NCBI RefSeq assembly: GCF_004745825.1
Contig: NZ_SRLA01000002.1
Location: 930,001-994,000 of the forward strand
DNA from: Hymenobacter fodinae
GTDB lineage: Bacteria > Bacteroidota > Bacteroidia > Cytophagales > Hymenobacteraceae
Reading direction: 5' to 3'
DNA: 64,000 nt
Shown: positions 50,861-60,186 of the stretch, in pieces
Layout: each line of letters begins with the position of its first letter
Position numbering within the stretch: the stretch's first letter is position 1
Notes under the pieces: model-generated
The model's input: only the letters and a program-made list of their open reading frames with translations
The model's database searches: none
Told to the model about the DNA's origin: nothing
Program-made: the position numbers and the translations under genes

Positions 50861-51235
50861 CTATGCTAGCTTCCTGCGGGCAGGTACCCAGGCCCACGTG
50901 CTGGCATGATTGCGTAGGATCCAGCCGCCGTAGCGTTGGCCAGCATTAGACCAGCAAACACGTACCAGGGCGTATCCGCTCCCGTTCGTACTTGCCGTGA
51001 ACATGTTGCCTTTACCGATGCCCACAGCCCCACCACCAGCGCCGGCCTCGCGGTTGTCTGTGGCTTTGTTGCCGGGGCCTAACTGTACTGGGGCTTCGGT
51101 CTTGCTGGGCACGGCGGCGATGTTCCCCATGCCGTACTGGTTGATGATGGTGCTGTTCTTGATCTTCTGCTTACCTGAGCGCTTGCCTAAGCATAGAAAG
51201 CCTGTGTCCTTGGGCTGGCTAGCCGCCATCGGCAA
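50861..51235 (-). CDS. Hypothetical phage-like protein
   Basis: 124 codons, or 122 from ATG at 51229. Gly/Ala-rich middle (NREAGAGGGAVGIGKGNMFT) and an aromatic end (SNAGQRYGGWILRNHASTWA). It begins within the last codons of the ClpP-like gene (51219-52054) on the same strand. Structural phage proteins often look like this, but I cannot name it. It may also be partly frameshifted. Confidence 0.4.
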   Translation of the reverse strand: MPMAASQPKDTGFLCLGKRSGKQKIKNSTIINQYGMGNIAAVPSKTEAPVQLGPGNKATDNREAGAGGGAVGIGKGNMFTASTNGSGYALVRVCWSNAGQRYGGWILRNHASTWAWVPARRKLA

Positions 51236-52054
51236 TCGGGTCGTTTGGCGAATCTGCGCCGGGGACTTTGTTGCCTATCTGATAGATTTCCCGATCACCC
51301 GTATCAACGGTGAGCTGGCCTTTGTCCGATTCTACTCCGAAGGCCGTAATAGCGCCGCTGGGATTAGTAGCCATGGGGCCTTGAGTTGTAATAGGTTTAG
51401 CAGCGGTCCTAGCAACAGCTAGGCCCATTGTCGCCAGAAGAACAGAAAATTTAGACATAAAGTTTTGCGCCCACTTGGGCGTCTCATCGGTGGAAGAAGC
51501 AGTAGAAGCCGCCTGTATGGGGAGGGTAGCCAGGGCCGTAACAAGCGTGAGGATCATGGTGGCAAAGTCTGAAGCCACCATATCAGCGGGAGAAGCAATC
51601 TTCTCCTCTGCCATGCGAGCGGCAATCACATCAGCCTTTTGGCCCGTGCGCTCGACACTCATATCAATCATTTTCTGCTGGGTCTGGGCTGGAGTCGCAT
51701 GCTCACACCCTCCACGGGGCAAATGGATCAAACACTCGGTGTGCTCGTGAATCAGGCGCGTTGAGCCAGCCAGTCGTACGATAGTAATAAAGCCGGGGCA
51801 CTTCGCTTCGGTGGTCAAGGTAATGCTAGGGCCTAGGCTACAGAGCTTATCGTAGATATCAAATTCCTTGTCGAGCCAGCCGCTCTGGGAGTTGATCATA
51901 ACCCGTACGGAATCAAAGGGCTTCTGCCACTATAACTGGGACAGCACATCTTTCAGCGTTGTAAATGCCCATGCGTCCTTAGTCTTGCTTGAGTTGCCTA
52001 GAATCGTACCGCTAATAGGAGCCTTTGCTTCGGATGCGTCATAAAAATTATAGG
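51219..52054 (-). pseudogene. Decayed prophage ClpP-like head protease
   Basis: The intact frame 51219-51899 gives MINSQSGWLDKEFDIYDKLC, CPGFITIVRLAGSTRLIHEH, ECLIHLPRGG, then MSVERTGQKADVIAARMAEE and a C-terminal region. These match prophage S14 proteases (I-N-S-x-G-x ... E-F-x-I-Y-D; L-A-G-x-x-R; F/L-I-H-x-P; E-R-T-G ... M). Upstream in the same frame, after an in-frame TAG (51945 region), FYDASEAKAPISGTILGNSS to DVLSQL is the N-terminus. The catalytic Ser position reads Gly in CPGFIT. So the gene has a nonsense codon, no clean ATG and a lost nucleophile: non-functional. Confidence 0.8.
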
Positions 52055-52138
52055 ATTATTTCTTTAAATTTTAGCTATTGTATCTGCATTTTGAAACAAG
52101 TAAGTATCTTGGTGGCGTTTTAATTTTTTTAATATGCT

Positions 52139-52558
52139 ATGCAAACACGCTTATTCGATCCTTTCTCTTTTTTACTGCTAACAACAAGTTTTTTTGGCTG
52201 CGCCAGTAAAGAGAAAGTAGAACCTTTAAAAGATATTACAAGTCGTTGGGACACTGTATCCCGCCAACTTATCTTTTATGATGCAAACCGCAAATTGCTG
52301 GGAGAAGGCACCCCAGTCGAGTATAAGTTGGATCAAGAATATTTAATCTTTAAAGCTGATAAAACTTTTAGCACCTACCGTATGAACGCGTTTGCGTTTA
52401 GTGCTCCCTACACGTACACCAATACGTCTTTTTCAAGGCCTGATAATAATTCGGAGGCGAAGATTACTGTGTTCACGGATACGCAATTAGTCCTCGTGAA
52501 TGAGTCCTTTGCGGATCCTGTTACAGCCGTCGAGACGTGGACGCTGAAAAAGCATTAA
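52139..52558 (+). CDS. Small lipoprotein
   Basis: 139 residues with a signal peptide ending in a lipobox (LLLTTSFFGCASKEK; FFGC with Cys at 21). The mature domain is beta-rich: DTVSRQLIFYDANRKLLGEG, LIFKADKTFSTYRMNAFAFS, ENLVNESFADP-like strands, ending WTLKKH. It resembles short lipocalin-like lipoproteins of the Bacteroidota. A related, frameshifted copy lies just downstream (52613-53057). GC is low compared with the chromosome. Confidence 0.65.
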   Translation: MQTRLFDPFSFLLLTTSFFGCASKEKVEPLKDITSRWDTVSRQLIFYDANRKLLGEGTPVEYKLDQEYLIFKADKTFSTYRMNAFAFSAPYTYTNTSFSRPDNNSEAKITVFTDTQLVLVNESFADPVTAVETWTLKKH

Positions 52559-52612
52559 TAGCCGACGAAACCAGCAGTCGTACCTTTTAACTCACCCCTC
52601 TTACCGGCATGC

Positions 52613-53057
52613 GTGCATCCCTACTTACTTATTTATTTATTCTTTCTGGTCTTAGCATTGGGCACTCTTAGCTGTTCCAGTAAGGAAGATCCCCCCCAAC
52701 GCTACAGAAGTCAGTATTCTTGGAACGTGGGATATTGTTCGAATTCAGTATCAACATTATAACCAAAAGGGGCTATACGATGAAGGGGATACTGGTATGA
52801 TGCCAGTTGGCCAGTACCTAAGTGGTAAACCTGTAATTATCTATGGCACCAACAATAACTACAGAGAGGGAGATGATAACTTCATTGGCCTGACTGGCAC
52901 ATACGCCTATAAAACGGGGCTGATAATCACCGCAACTCAGGATGGACAAACTAACTGGACTATTAAGGACTATCGGCCTACGCAGTTGATTATAGAGAAA
53001 GAAAGTGGCGATGGAAACTTGCGCTATGTTAGCACGCTTACCTTACGAAAGCGCTAA
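52613..53057 (+). pseudogene. Frameshifted lipoprotein, paralogue of the preceding gene
   Basis: From GTG at 52613 the frame reads LIYLFFLVLALGTLSCSSKE, a lipoprotein signal with Cys, up to a run of seven C (52691-52697). The downstream frame then continues NATEVSILGTWDIVRIQYQH and on to YVSTLTLRKR at the end. A C6 or C9 tract would join them, so the gene is disrupted or phase-variable. The mature domain resembles the 139-residue lipoprotein upstream. Confidence 0.6.
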
Positions 53058-53160
53058 GCGGCTCCTTTTTCCATGCCCACAATAGCTCGGTACACAGAGG
53101 GCACTGAGACATCCAGTTCCGTGGCTACCATCCGCAAGGCTCCCGCATTGTCCTAAGCAT
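53054..53160 (-). pseudogene. HTH fragment of a recombinase-like or phage regulator
   Basis: Minus strand: DNAGALRMVATELDVSVPSV then YRAIVGMEKGAA and a stop. A helix-turn-helix signature similar to the C-terminal domain of serine recombinases and related DNA-binding proteins. No upstream catalytic region is present, so it is a small remnant. Confidence 0.35.
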
Positions 53161-53411
53161 AGCGGAGCGAGGCCCCGCAGGGTCTGCTAGCGCAGGTAGA
53201 TATCCCACTGGCTAAATGCCTTAAGGTTGATTACCCCAACTTGATAGAGGGAGGTCAAATGGCCTCTCTACTAGTTTATTCAAGATGTCAATCACCTTCA
53301 TGAGTCGGTGCGGGCTTCGTTTCTCGCTTGTTTATCCTGATTCTCTTTCAATTCAGATAGCACCGTGACCGGCCGCGGCAAAAGCCTTATTTACCTCATA
53401 GAACACGGGTC

Positions 53412-54777
53412 CTAGTTCCTGGTAGCCATACAGCTGGCATCGTAGCGCACTACGCCGCCCTCGACATCCCGAGCCATTAGCGCCGCCGACATCGGGTCAC
53501 GGTACAAGGGCTTGCCCCCGCCCAGCATATTGAGCAGGCTGGCAAACGGCCGTAGCACAGGGTTGCGGTGCACGCCCTTAGTCAGAATGATTTCGTTGCC
53601 CTCCGCTTCGAAGCCAGGACGCCCGGCCACCGTGAATGGAATGCCACCCTGCCCGTGGCTGGGGCCCGAGAGCACCCCACCTCGGCAAAGGCCAGCACCT
53701 TGGCCGTAGCAAAGCCAGCCTTCGCAACGGCAATGCCGGTGAGAATAGCAGACTGCGAAATACCCGCCACACCTGCCGTGGGAATGTTGAGCGAGTTGGC
53801 AGCCACGTTGGCGTTGATGGCCAAAATCTCCTTCATCAGGTTGATTTCGATTTCGGCAATGGCCACGGCTTTCTTCAAGGCTAGCGCAGCTTGCCCAGCG
53901 GCGGACTCCTCCCCAACAGGCTGATGATGGTATCAGTCCCATTCTGCATAGTATCGACTACGGCCAGACGCACCTGCACTTCCTGATCGGCAATAGCTCG
54001 CTTGCGCTCCACCTCGGTTTCGGCCGCCTACACCCGCTGCTGGCTCTGGGCTTCCTCTTCGCTGGTGGTGCTGCGGCCGTAGTCCTGCAAGGTCACGATG
54101 CGTGAGGCCACCGGCTTTCTCGATAGCCGCCAGGGCCGGTTCGTGCTGGGCCTTGGTGGTCTGCCCGTCGGCGTACTGCTGATTGGTCAAGTTGCCCTGC
54201 TGCGCTAAGTGCGTGTCAAGATTCGCTAGTGCCTGCTGAAACTCCAACTCGGCTGTTTGCTTAGTAGCTTCCGCCCGGAGCTTGTCTTCCTGCGCGGCTT
54301 GATCCTCTTTGATATGACGGGTATCAATGCCGGCAATAGGAACCATTTGCTGGGCCTGAATAGCCTCGGCTTTCAGGGCAAACTCTTCCTGGCTGCCTTC
54401 GCGGGCATGGGTCAGTTGGGTAGCCACAGCGGTTTGCTGGGCTTCGGCAGCTTGCCGGCGTAGATGCTCCAGATGATGGAGCCCTCGGCTTCGCTGCCCA
54501 CCTTGGTCAGGCTTTCGAGTTGCTTGGTGGCCGCGGCCTGCTCTTTGGTCTGGGCGCGTAGCAGCTCGCTCAGGACCTAGGCCGCTACACCATATTCCTC
54601 TTCGCTCTTGGTGCCCGTCTTGAAGTCCTGACATAGTTGCTTCTGCTCGGCGCGCGTTGCGGCAATAGCCGTAGCCAGCTCGGCTTGCTTCTTCCGAACG
54701 GCATCACTCTCGGCTTTGAGCTGCTCAGCATTGAAAGTTATCTGAAACAGGAGCTTTTTGGTTTGATCTTTTGCCAT
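53412..54777 (-). pseudogene. Frameshifted phage tail tape-measure protein gene
   Basis: N-terminus on the minus strand from ATG 54777: MAKDQTKKLLFQITFNAEQL, helical, up to EEYGVAA at a stop (54577). Two further frames carry the middle (LKAEAIQAQQMVPIAGIDTR; KAGFATAKVLAFAE; KKAVAIAEIEINLMKEIL) and the C-terminus (GGIPFTVAGRPGFEAEGNEI, HRNPVLRPFASLLNMLGGGK). The Gly-rich C-terminal module with GRPGFEAEGNEII is typical of tape-measure proteins in Bacteroidota prophages. At least three frameshifts or stops: non-functional, also short for the family. Confidence 0.8.
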
Positions 54778-54827
54778 ATAGGCAAGTTGACCTACAATAA
54801 AGCCTCACCAAAAGGCAGAGCTTTAAA

Positions 54828-54882
54828 ACGTCACAAAGTATACCGGAAACGTCACGAAGTTTAAAATTCCGTCGCGCGAGTT
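54828..54882. repeat. Direct repeats ACGTCACRAAGT at 21/20-bp spacing
   Basis: Upstream of the tape-measure pseudogene: ACGTCACAAAGT (54828), ACGTCACGAAGT (54849), CCGTCGCGCGAGT (54869). Related pairs occur at 55376/55398 (spacing 21) and 58387/58407 (spacing 20). They recur in front of minus-strand phage genes. Two helical turns apart suggests binding of a protein to one face. Confidence 0.6.
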
Positions 54883-54888
54883 GCCCTA

Positions 54889-55173
54889 CTACTCAGTATA
54901 GCGCACCGTCGCACCTGGATATTTGTTAGCTATATCCATCAACCAATAAAAGTAATTCTTAGGGTTTGACCCGCTTGAGCTAATGCGAGTAGTTTCAATA
55001 TCAATACCTGGGCTAATTGCACTCATGTTGGCTGTTAACTTGCCAGATAAAGCTAAGTCACTGGGGCCAAGCGCTACCATTACTGTGACTCTTGCGGTTT
55101 CGTTTGCGCTTTTAGGGCCGGTTACAAGGGTAAAAAGCAGTATCCAGTCTTTTGATTGTATACCCCTCGGCAA
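54889..55173 (-). CDS. Phage-like hypothetical protein
   Basis: 94 codons. DWILLFTLVTGPKSANETAR and SGSNPKNYFYWLMDIANKYP then GATVRYTE at the end. The terminal N-x-F-Y-W-L-M-D-I-A pattern is familiar from Bacteroidota phage tail-region proteins, but the name is unknown. It lies just upstream of the tape-measure pseudogene on the same strand. The start could be later than 55173. Confidence 0.45.
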   Translation of the reverse strand: MPRGIQSKDWILLFTLVTGPKSANETARVTVMVALGPSDLALSGKLTANMSAISPGIDIETTRISSSGSNPKNYFYWLMDIANKYPGATVRYTE

Positions 55174-55229
55174 CTAAGATGCTGCCTAACTTTTTAAGAG
55201 CTATGGCTGTGCTATAGGGAGGGCAGACC

Positions 55230-55325
55230 TTACTACAGAATGCGCGCTTTCTTTATTTCCTCCTTCAATTGCTCGAAACTGAAGTGGATTTTAAATAGTA
55301 CCTTTTCAATAAGTTCTTGTCCCAT
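55230..55325 (-). pseudogene. N-terminal stub of a second tape-measure gene
   Basis: From ATG at 55325: MGQELIEKVLFKIHFSFEQL followed by KEEIKKARIL and a stop. This matches the first residues of the other tape-measure pseudogene (MAKDQTKKLLFQITFNAEQL). It is cut off after about 30 residues. It indicates a second, now deleted, prophage tail module or a duplication. Confidence 0.55.
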
Positions 55326-55533
55326 ACAACAACCTAGCTCAAGTAGAAAGCTAGAGCAACCGCGCGCACCTAAAAACGCCGCAAACACGGGGTAAAGCGT
55401 CGCGCAAGTTAATAGTAGCAAACTCTTAGCTCAAGCATTAGGGCTAGGTGTATCATTGTTTTGCTATTAAGACGTTTATTAGATTTGTGCAATATAAATA
55501 AATTTATTTCATATATTATGTTGACATTGGCAT

Positions 55534-56715
55534 ATGATTACATCTAAAAAAGGCACGTACTATCCCGCTTTAACGGGTGTGCGCGCATTAGCCGCCTTGA
55601 TGGTTTTCTTCTTCCACGACGTCGGAAGTTTAATGCTGGAACCAAATTTTTTAATCCGCTTTCTCTATGAATTAGATTGTGGGGTGTCTATATTTTTTGT
55701 GCTCAGTGGTTTCTTGATTACCATTCGCTACCAAGAGAGAATTGAGCCCAGTTGGAGCTGGATAAAAAGCTATTTACGCAACCGGTTTGCACGCATTTAC
55801 CCCATCTACATTTTGCTTACAGCCATCACGTTTATCGCGTGGTACTTATGGCCCCAAACTGCTTTTTGGCCCTGGTCTAGTTTTACGGGGGTAGATAAGT
55901 TGTTCTCCTTAATAACCAATCTTACCCTGACGAGGAGTTTCTTTGAACCCATGAAATTTATTGGGGTAGCTACTGCCTGGACCCTCACGGTAGAAGAAAC
56001 CTTCTACCTACTGGCTCCCTTCATTCTGCTAACTACTAGCCGTAAATTCGGGGGCTTGCTACTCTGGTTGTTTGGCCTTCTGGGCGTAGGTGTTGGACTT
56101 GTCTACATACATCCTTTGTTGCCAGTAGCCCGAGACTACGGTTTCATGGCGTCAATAAACTTTATGCTATCTAGTACCTTTTTTGGTCGATGCAGTGAGT
56201 TTCTGTGTGGTATCGGGTTGGCGTGGTGGCTACGCCAAGAAATTCCTACAGGCAAGAAAACTTGGACGGCTACCGGATTACTAAGTCTTCTGCTTTGCAT
56301 GGGTATCTCTGCCGGTTTCCCGATAGAAAAGTCGATGGGAGGTACCGTAGTGCTGCTCTTTCTGCTTCAGCAATTAGCCCTTCCTCTAAGCGTCTGTCTC
56401 TTTTTTGCTGGCCTGTTGCGGGAACAAACCAAGCTCCGCCTGCTTCTGGAAACAAAGTTGTTTGACATTCTTGGGAAAAGCTCTTACATCTTTTATTTAT
56501 TGCATCTGGGCCTACTAAATGATGTATTCAGCCAGCACATAAGTGGCAACATATGGGTGAGATTAGCTGCCTATACACTTATCTCTATTGCCCTTTATCA
56601 GGTAGTAGAAGCCCCCTTGCATAAATGGCTTAAAAGCCCCCAGGTGAGACCTACGCCACGCCCTATGATTACGTTAGCTACTGCAACTCAAAGAAGTTCT
56701 ATTAACACTCGGTAA
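55534..56715 (+). CDS. Acyltransferase-3 family membrane protein (copy 2)
   Basis: 393 residues from ATG at 55534. GTYYPALTGVRALAALMVFF, FHDVGSLMLEP, GVSIFFVLSGFLITIRYQER, NRFARIYPIYILLTAITFIA, AWTLTVEETFYLLAPFILLT: the same family as 48783-49877 and clearly closer to it than to the third copy. Ten membrane helices, polar tail. AT-rich promoter region upstream. It is the only intact plus-strand gene in this part of the island. Probable O-acylation of a surface polysaccharide. Confidence 0.93.
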   Translation: MITSKKGTYYPALTGVRALAALMVFFFHDVGSLMLEPNFLIRFLYELDCGVSIFFVLSGFLITIRYQERIEPSWSWIKSYLRNRFARIYPIYILLTAITFIAWYLWPQTAFWPWSSFTGVDKLFSLITNLTLTRSFFEPMKFIGVATAWTLTVEETFYLLAPFILLTTSRKFGGLLLWLFGLLGVGVGLVYIHPLLPVARDYGFMASINFMLSSTFFGRCSEFLCGIGLAWWLRQEIPTGKKTWTATGLLSLLLCMGISAGFPIEKSMGGTVVLLFLLQQLALPLSVCLFFAGLLREQTKLRLLLETKLFDILGKSSYIFYLLHLGLLNDVFSQHISGNIWVRLAAYTLISIALYQVVEAPLHKWLKSPQVRPTPRPMITLATATQRSSINTR

Positions 56716-56726
56716 CTACCAAGCCT

Positions 56727-57912
56727 ACTCGTAGATCAGGCAAATAAGTTCCACCGAGGTTGAAGCAGCATCCGCTTCGTAACTATCGAGTTTGTTTGCG
56801 TAAAAAGGGCACCCTCTTGCTCCAGCTACACTAGTTGGAGCTAGTTGAAGTCGACTACCTCAGTGAATAGCAAATGCACCGAGTGCTTGAGCACTAAGGG
56901 GCGACGATAGGCCGCAGCCAGATGGGCGCAGTAGCTAGTAGCTGGGCAGCAGGTCGCGCCCAAAGTCCAGCCCGCCGAAGGAGCTGATAAGCGGCCGGAT
57001 GGTTTCGGTGCTATTCCCGGCGGTCAGCTTGACCAGGCGCGTTGGACCAGTCTGCACCACGAGCCGAGGAGAAGGGCTCTGCTTATCAAATTACTGCTCG
57101 ACTGACACGGTGCCCACCCGGGCATTATACACGGGTAAGTGCTGCAAGCCATTGGTGCCGGGGCAGTGGCAGCCCACGGTAGTACCAGCGCATCCTGTTT
57201 GACTTCCAGCGTGCTATCTGCACACGGTAGCATGCCATCTCCGAGCTCTTTGGCTGATTTGAGGTTGGTGTCGTCCTCTTTCCAGCGGAACCAGTTCAGT
57301 TCTGCTGGGCCTGTCGGGAGAGATGAAACAGCCGTGGCGCGGGCTGGCTGGAGTCCACTTTATAGCTCCAGTCGGGCGCATTAGCGACATTCTGCTGCGA
57401 CGCGGGGCCCGTAGGCGTGATGGTGATGAGGCGCGTGTATGGGGCGGTCTGCTGGGTCAGCCCAAACAAGTCAATGATACCCTTCACGAAGTCCTTTTGG
57501 GTCATATCGGGCAACCGATCCTGTACCCACACCCAGGGGAAAACTAGCGGAGCTTCCTGCCTTCAATAACGGTGTAAAAGTTCGTATTGCCGCCCAGTAC
57601 GTGTGCTTCGAAGCGCTTGCCGGTTTCATGCTGCTCCACGATGGCCACTGCGTTGAGCAGCACCTCGGTAGCGCCGGTTTCCAGCATGCAGGGCAACTGA
57701 GTATAGGGCACCTCGGATAGGCTCATACCATGCTGAGCCTGCTGCAAGGTAGTGCACACCTCGGCCGTGTCAGCCAGGGTGAGCGTGTTGCTGTAGTCCG
57801 ACTGCACGGAGGCAGCTTTAAGAATGTTATTGGCCTGCACGGTCAGGCCTACCCGGCTATCTGTGCTCAAGGGTAGGCGCTGCCCGGCGGTTAGTACGAG
57901 GGTAACCGCCAT
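56727..57912 (-). pseudogene. Decayed phage tail protein (two or more pieces)
   Basis: 57912 to 57544 encodes MAVTLVLTAGQRLPLSTDSR, VGLTVQANNILKAASVQSDY and GGNTNFYTVIEGRKLR, intact in this part. After its stop, the frame 57532-57296 continues MWVQDRLPDMTQKDFVKGII, DLFGLTQQTAPYTRLITITP, then shifts again (DTNLKSAKELGDGMLPCADS, RPLISSFGGLDFGRDLLPSY) and ends FYANKLDSYEADAASTSVEL near 56729. These pieces are familiar from one long Bacteroidota phage tail-associated protein; here they are interrupted by several frameshifts and stops. Confidence 0.7.
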
Positions 57913-57931
57913 CAGATGCGCGTTAACAGGT

Positions 57932-58333
57932 TCAGGGGGCCAGCTGCACTTCTACATCGAACTCGGTGCGCGTCTCTAATGAGCTACGGGTAGCAGGGCC
58001 CGCTAGTACAGTGACGGGCGTCAGGGTGCCGGCCTCATCCTGTATGTACACCTGCGAGCTGGTGAGCATGGTGCTTAGTCCATCCCACTGGCGGGGTAGC
58101 AGATTACCCGCTTGTAGCAGCTGCTTCTGGGCGCCGTGCCGCTGCAGTACCTGGGCCGCGCCACCAGCGGGGAGGAACACGCTACCCGCCTCGGGCGTGG
58201 TGGTGTCGTCTATGTCCCCTTCGAACAGCCAGCCTTCCAGGTTGCCGAGCGGGCTGAACCAGCGCTGGTACACGCCCTGGCCTGGGCAGACTGGCCGCAA
58301 TTGCAGTACAAAGGGCTAGGTAAATACATCCAT
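57932..58333 (-). pseudogene. Phage tail-like protein with nonsense codon 6
   Basis: The frame starts ATG GAT GTA TTT ACC TAG at 58333-58316, then continues open: LRPVCPGQGVYQRWFSPLGN, LEGWLFEGDIDDTTTPEAGS, to EFDVEVQLAP. The open part is co-linear with phage structural proteins. The TAG at 58316-58318 truncates it to five residues, unless reinitiation at TTG 58300 occurs. Directly upstream of the tail pseudogene 57912-56727. Confidence 0.65.
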
Positions 58334-58430
58334 GGAAGCGAAGGTGCCACCCTACGCGCAGGCGTACAACTGCCTATGCGCGGAAACGTTACGGACCTGC
58401 AAAAAGCGTCGCGCAAGTTGCAGAAGGCAC

Positions 58431-58461
58431 AAAAAGCCCCGCCGGAAGGGCAGGGCTTTTT
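58431..58461 (-). terminator. Terminator downstream of acyltransferase 3
   Basis: Stem AAAAAGCCC/GGGCTTTTT with an inner GCC/GGC on the minus strand; it lies just after the stop of the gene ending at 58472. Confidence 0.8.
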
Positions 58462-58471
58462 AAGGAACTGG

Positions 58472-59728
58472 CTAGAAAAGTCTCCTCTTAATCCAGGGTT
58501 GAAACCGCTTCTCTAGCAAATAAGATGCCGCGAGCGTGAGTACGAGCAATAGCACACTGCGGAACACAAACGAAGCAGCGGTGCCACTGAACCAATTAAT
58601 CTGATGAAATAAGGAAATAAAGGGGAAGTGAATTACATAGATTCCATAGCTAATGGCTCCAAATGGAATCATATTGTGGATGAGCCATTGACTTGCCTTT
58701 TCCACCACTAGGGAACTAGGCAATAAGAAGAGAAGAGTGCTGACCACATAGCACACTGCGGGTATAACAAGCGCTGCTATTTGGGGCTCATTAGGGTGCT
58801 GAACAATGTATTTGAAGGTGTAAAGCGGCAGCAGCTGAAGCATTAGAAGGATCAGCTTCATAGCTCGGTTAGGACGAACGTGAATAAACTGCATCACAAT
58901 AAAGGCAGCGTATGGCACGGTCAACAAATCAAGTGGCCTAACAATCGCAATAGGCCATCGGGCTACATTAAGCCCAAGCGGGTGCTGCGTAAAGAACTGA
59001 GTGAGCTTCTCGCCAATCGTGAGAAAAAGGTTGAAAGGCTCAATGCAGACGAATAGCAGCAAAGCGCTAATCAGCTTCGTATACTGTGGAGGATTCGTTG
59101 AGAAATGTACTGTGGCCAGAGCCCAGCCAGTTGACCAGATGGCAAACCCTACGCAATACCTAGATACCAATGCTCCAGTACCCGTAGGGTCTACCGACAA
59201 GCACAGTATGCTCAACAGTATGGAGACAATGGCTACCAGCCAAGCACGTGCCCTTAGTATTGATAGCGGGATGAAAAGTAGGTAGAACAATACCTCATGT
59301 TGTAATGACCAAAGTGGGTTGTTCTCGAAGATCGTAGGCGTGAGCACATCATTGTTAGCAAATATCAAATGAGCTGCTACTACTTCCCAAGAGTACGAAA
59401 AACCAGCTACGGCTAACCCCGCTAACAAGGCAAGAAGGTAGATTGGGTAGATGCGCGTGAATCGTTTTTTAAGATACATTCCTACCTGATTCACACGAAG
59501 GGGCTCACGTTGCGAAGCGCCAATTACATACCCTGACAGTAGGAAGAAAACCATTACCGCAAAATGCCCGGGTGCATTAAAAGCAGCGGCACCCGTTGGC
59601 ATGTAATTAGGGTCTAGCTGAAAGCGATGGAAGATGACATGATGCCAAACAACTAGCAGAGCAGCGACGCCTCGCAAGGCCTCTAACTGAATATTAAACG
59701 AAGGCTTGAGCTGGGTTCTATTGGTCAT
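58472..59728 (-). CDS. Acyltransferase-3 family membrane protein (copy 3)
   Basis: 418 residues. FNIQLEALRGVAALLVVWHH, VMVFFLLSGYVIGASQREPL, KRFTRIYPIYLLALLAGLAV, NPLWSLQHEVLFYLLFIPLS. The family signature is present, but the copy is more diverged (OafA-like, H-E in place of E-E after the TV stretch) and longer. About ten membrane helices. A terminator lies on each side (58431-58461; 59764-59791 upstream). Confidence 0.93.
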   Translation of the reverse strand: MTNRTQLKPSFNIQLEALRGVAALLVVWHHVIFHRFQLDPNYMPTGAAAFNAPGHFAVMVFFLLSGYVIGASQREPLRVNQVGMYLKKRFTRIYPIYLLALLAGLAVAGFSYSWEVVAAHLIFANNDVLTPTIFENNPLWSLQHEVLFYLLFIPLSILRARAWLVAIVSILLSILCLSVDPTGTGALVSRYCVGFAIWSTGWALATVHFSTNPPQYTKLISALLLFVCIEPFNLFLTIGEKLTQFFTQHPLGLNVARWPIAIVRPLDLLTVPYAAFIVMQFIHVRPNRAMKLILLMLQLLPLYTFKYIVQHPNEPQIAALVIPAVCYVVSTLLFLLPSSLVVEKASQWLIHNMIPFGAISYGIYVIHFPFISLFHQINWFSGTAASFVFRSVLLLVLTLAASYLLEKRFQPWIKRRLF

Positions 59729-59763
59729 AATAAATAATTGAACCGCAAAACTATTTCAAAAAA

Positions 59764-59791
59764 AATAGCCCCGCTGTTGGGCGGGGCTATT
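59764..59791 (-). terminator. Terminator of upstream minus-strand transcript
   Basis: Stem AATAGCCCCGC/GCGGGGCTATT with a 6-base loop; then TTTTTTTTG on the minus strand. It lies upstream of acyltransferase 3, so it isolates that gene from the region to the right. Confidence 0.88.
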
Positions 59792-59821
59792 GTCTAGTAA
59801 TTACGTATGAATTTCAATGTG

Positions 59822-60036
59822 CGCTGTATTAGGCTACCTTCTTCAATCGGTAGATTTCCGGCCATTCCGCCTCGGGTGTTTCGTCCCGGTCGAGTAACAG
59901 GTAGGGTGGAGAGGGTGTTCCACCCTTTCTTTCAAAACATTAAATTGGGGAATCTAGTGAATAGAAAGTTGATCATTCGAATAGTTGTTTAGTTCCAAAA
60001 GTCATCAAGTTATTATATTTATTTTCTCATCAAAAA
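59822..60036 (-). pseudogene. C-terminal fragment of a phage-like protein
   Basis: Minus strand: GGTPSPPYLLLDRDETPEAE then WPEIYRLKKVA and a stop near 59832. No start or N-terminal part remains. It looks like the end of a phage gene (tail or baseplate). Included as a remnant. Confidence 0.3.
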
Positions 60037-60058
60037 GCCCCACCGTTGCAGGTGGGGC
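60037..60058 (-). terminator. Terminator hairpin
   Basis: GCCCCACC-GTTGCA-GGTGGGGC, followed on the minus strand by TTTTTGATG. It probably ended a now-decayed phage transcript. Confidence 0.75.
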
Positions 60059-60186
60059 CTCTGAAGCTCCGGCGGCAGGTTGATGTAGTCGAGAATCTTG
60101 CGGTGCTCCTTAAAGTCGTTATTGTTTCCTGGTCGTGCTTGGAGGAGTTGGCGTTGTTTGGTTATCCATTTCACCTTTCCATCTAC

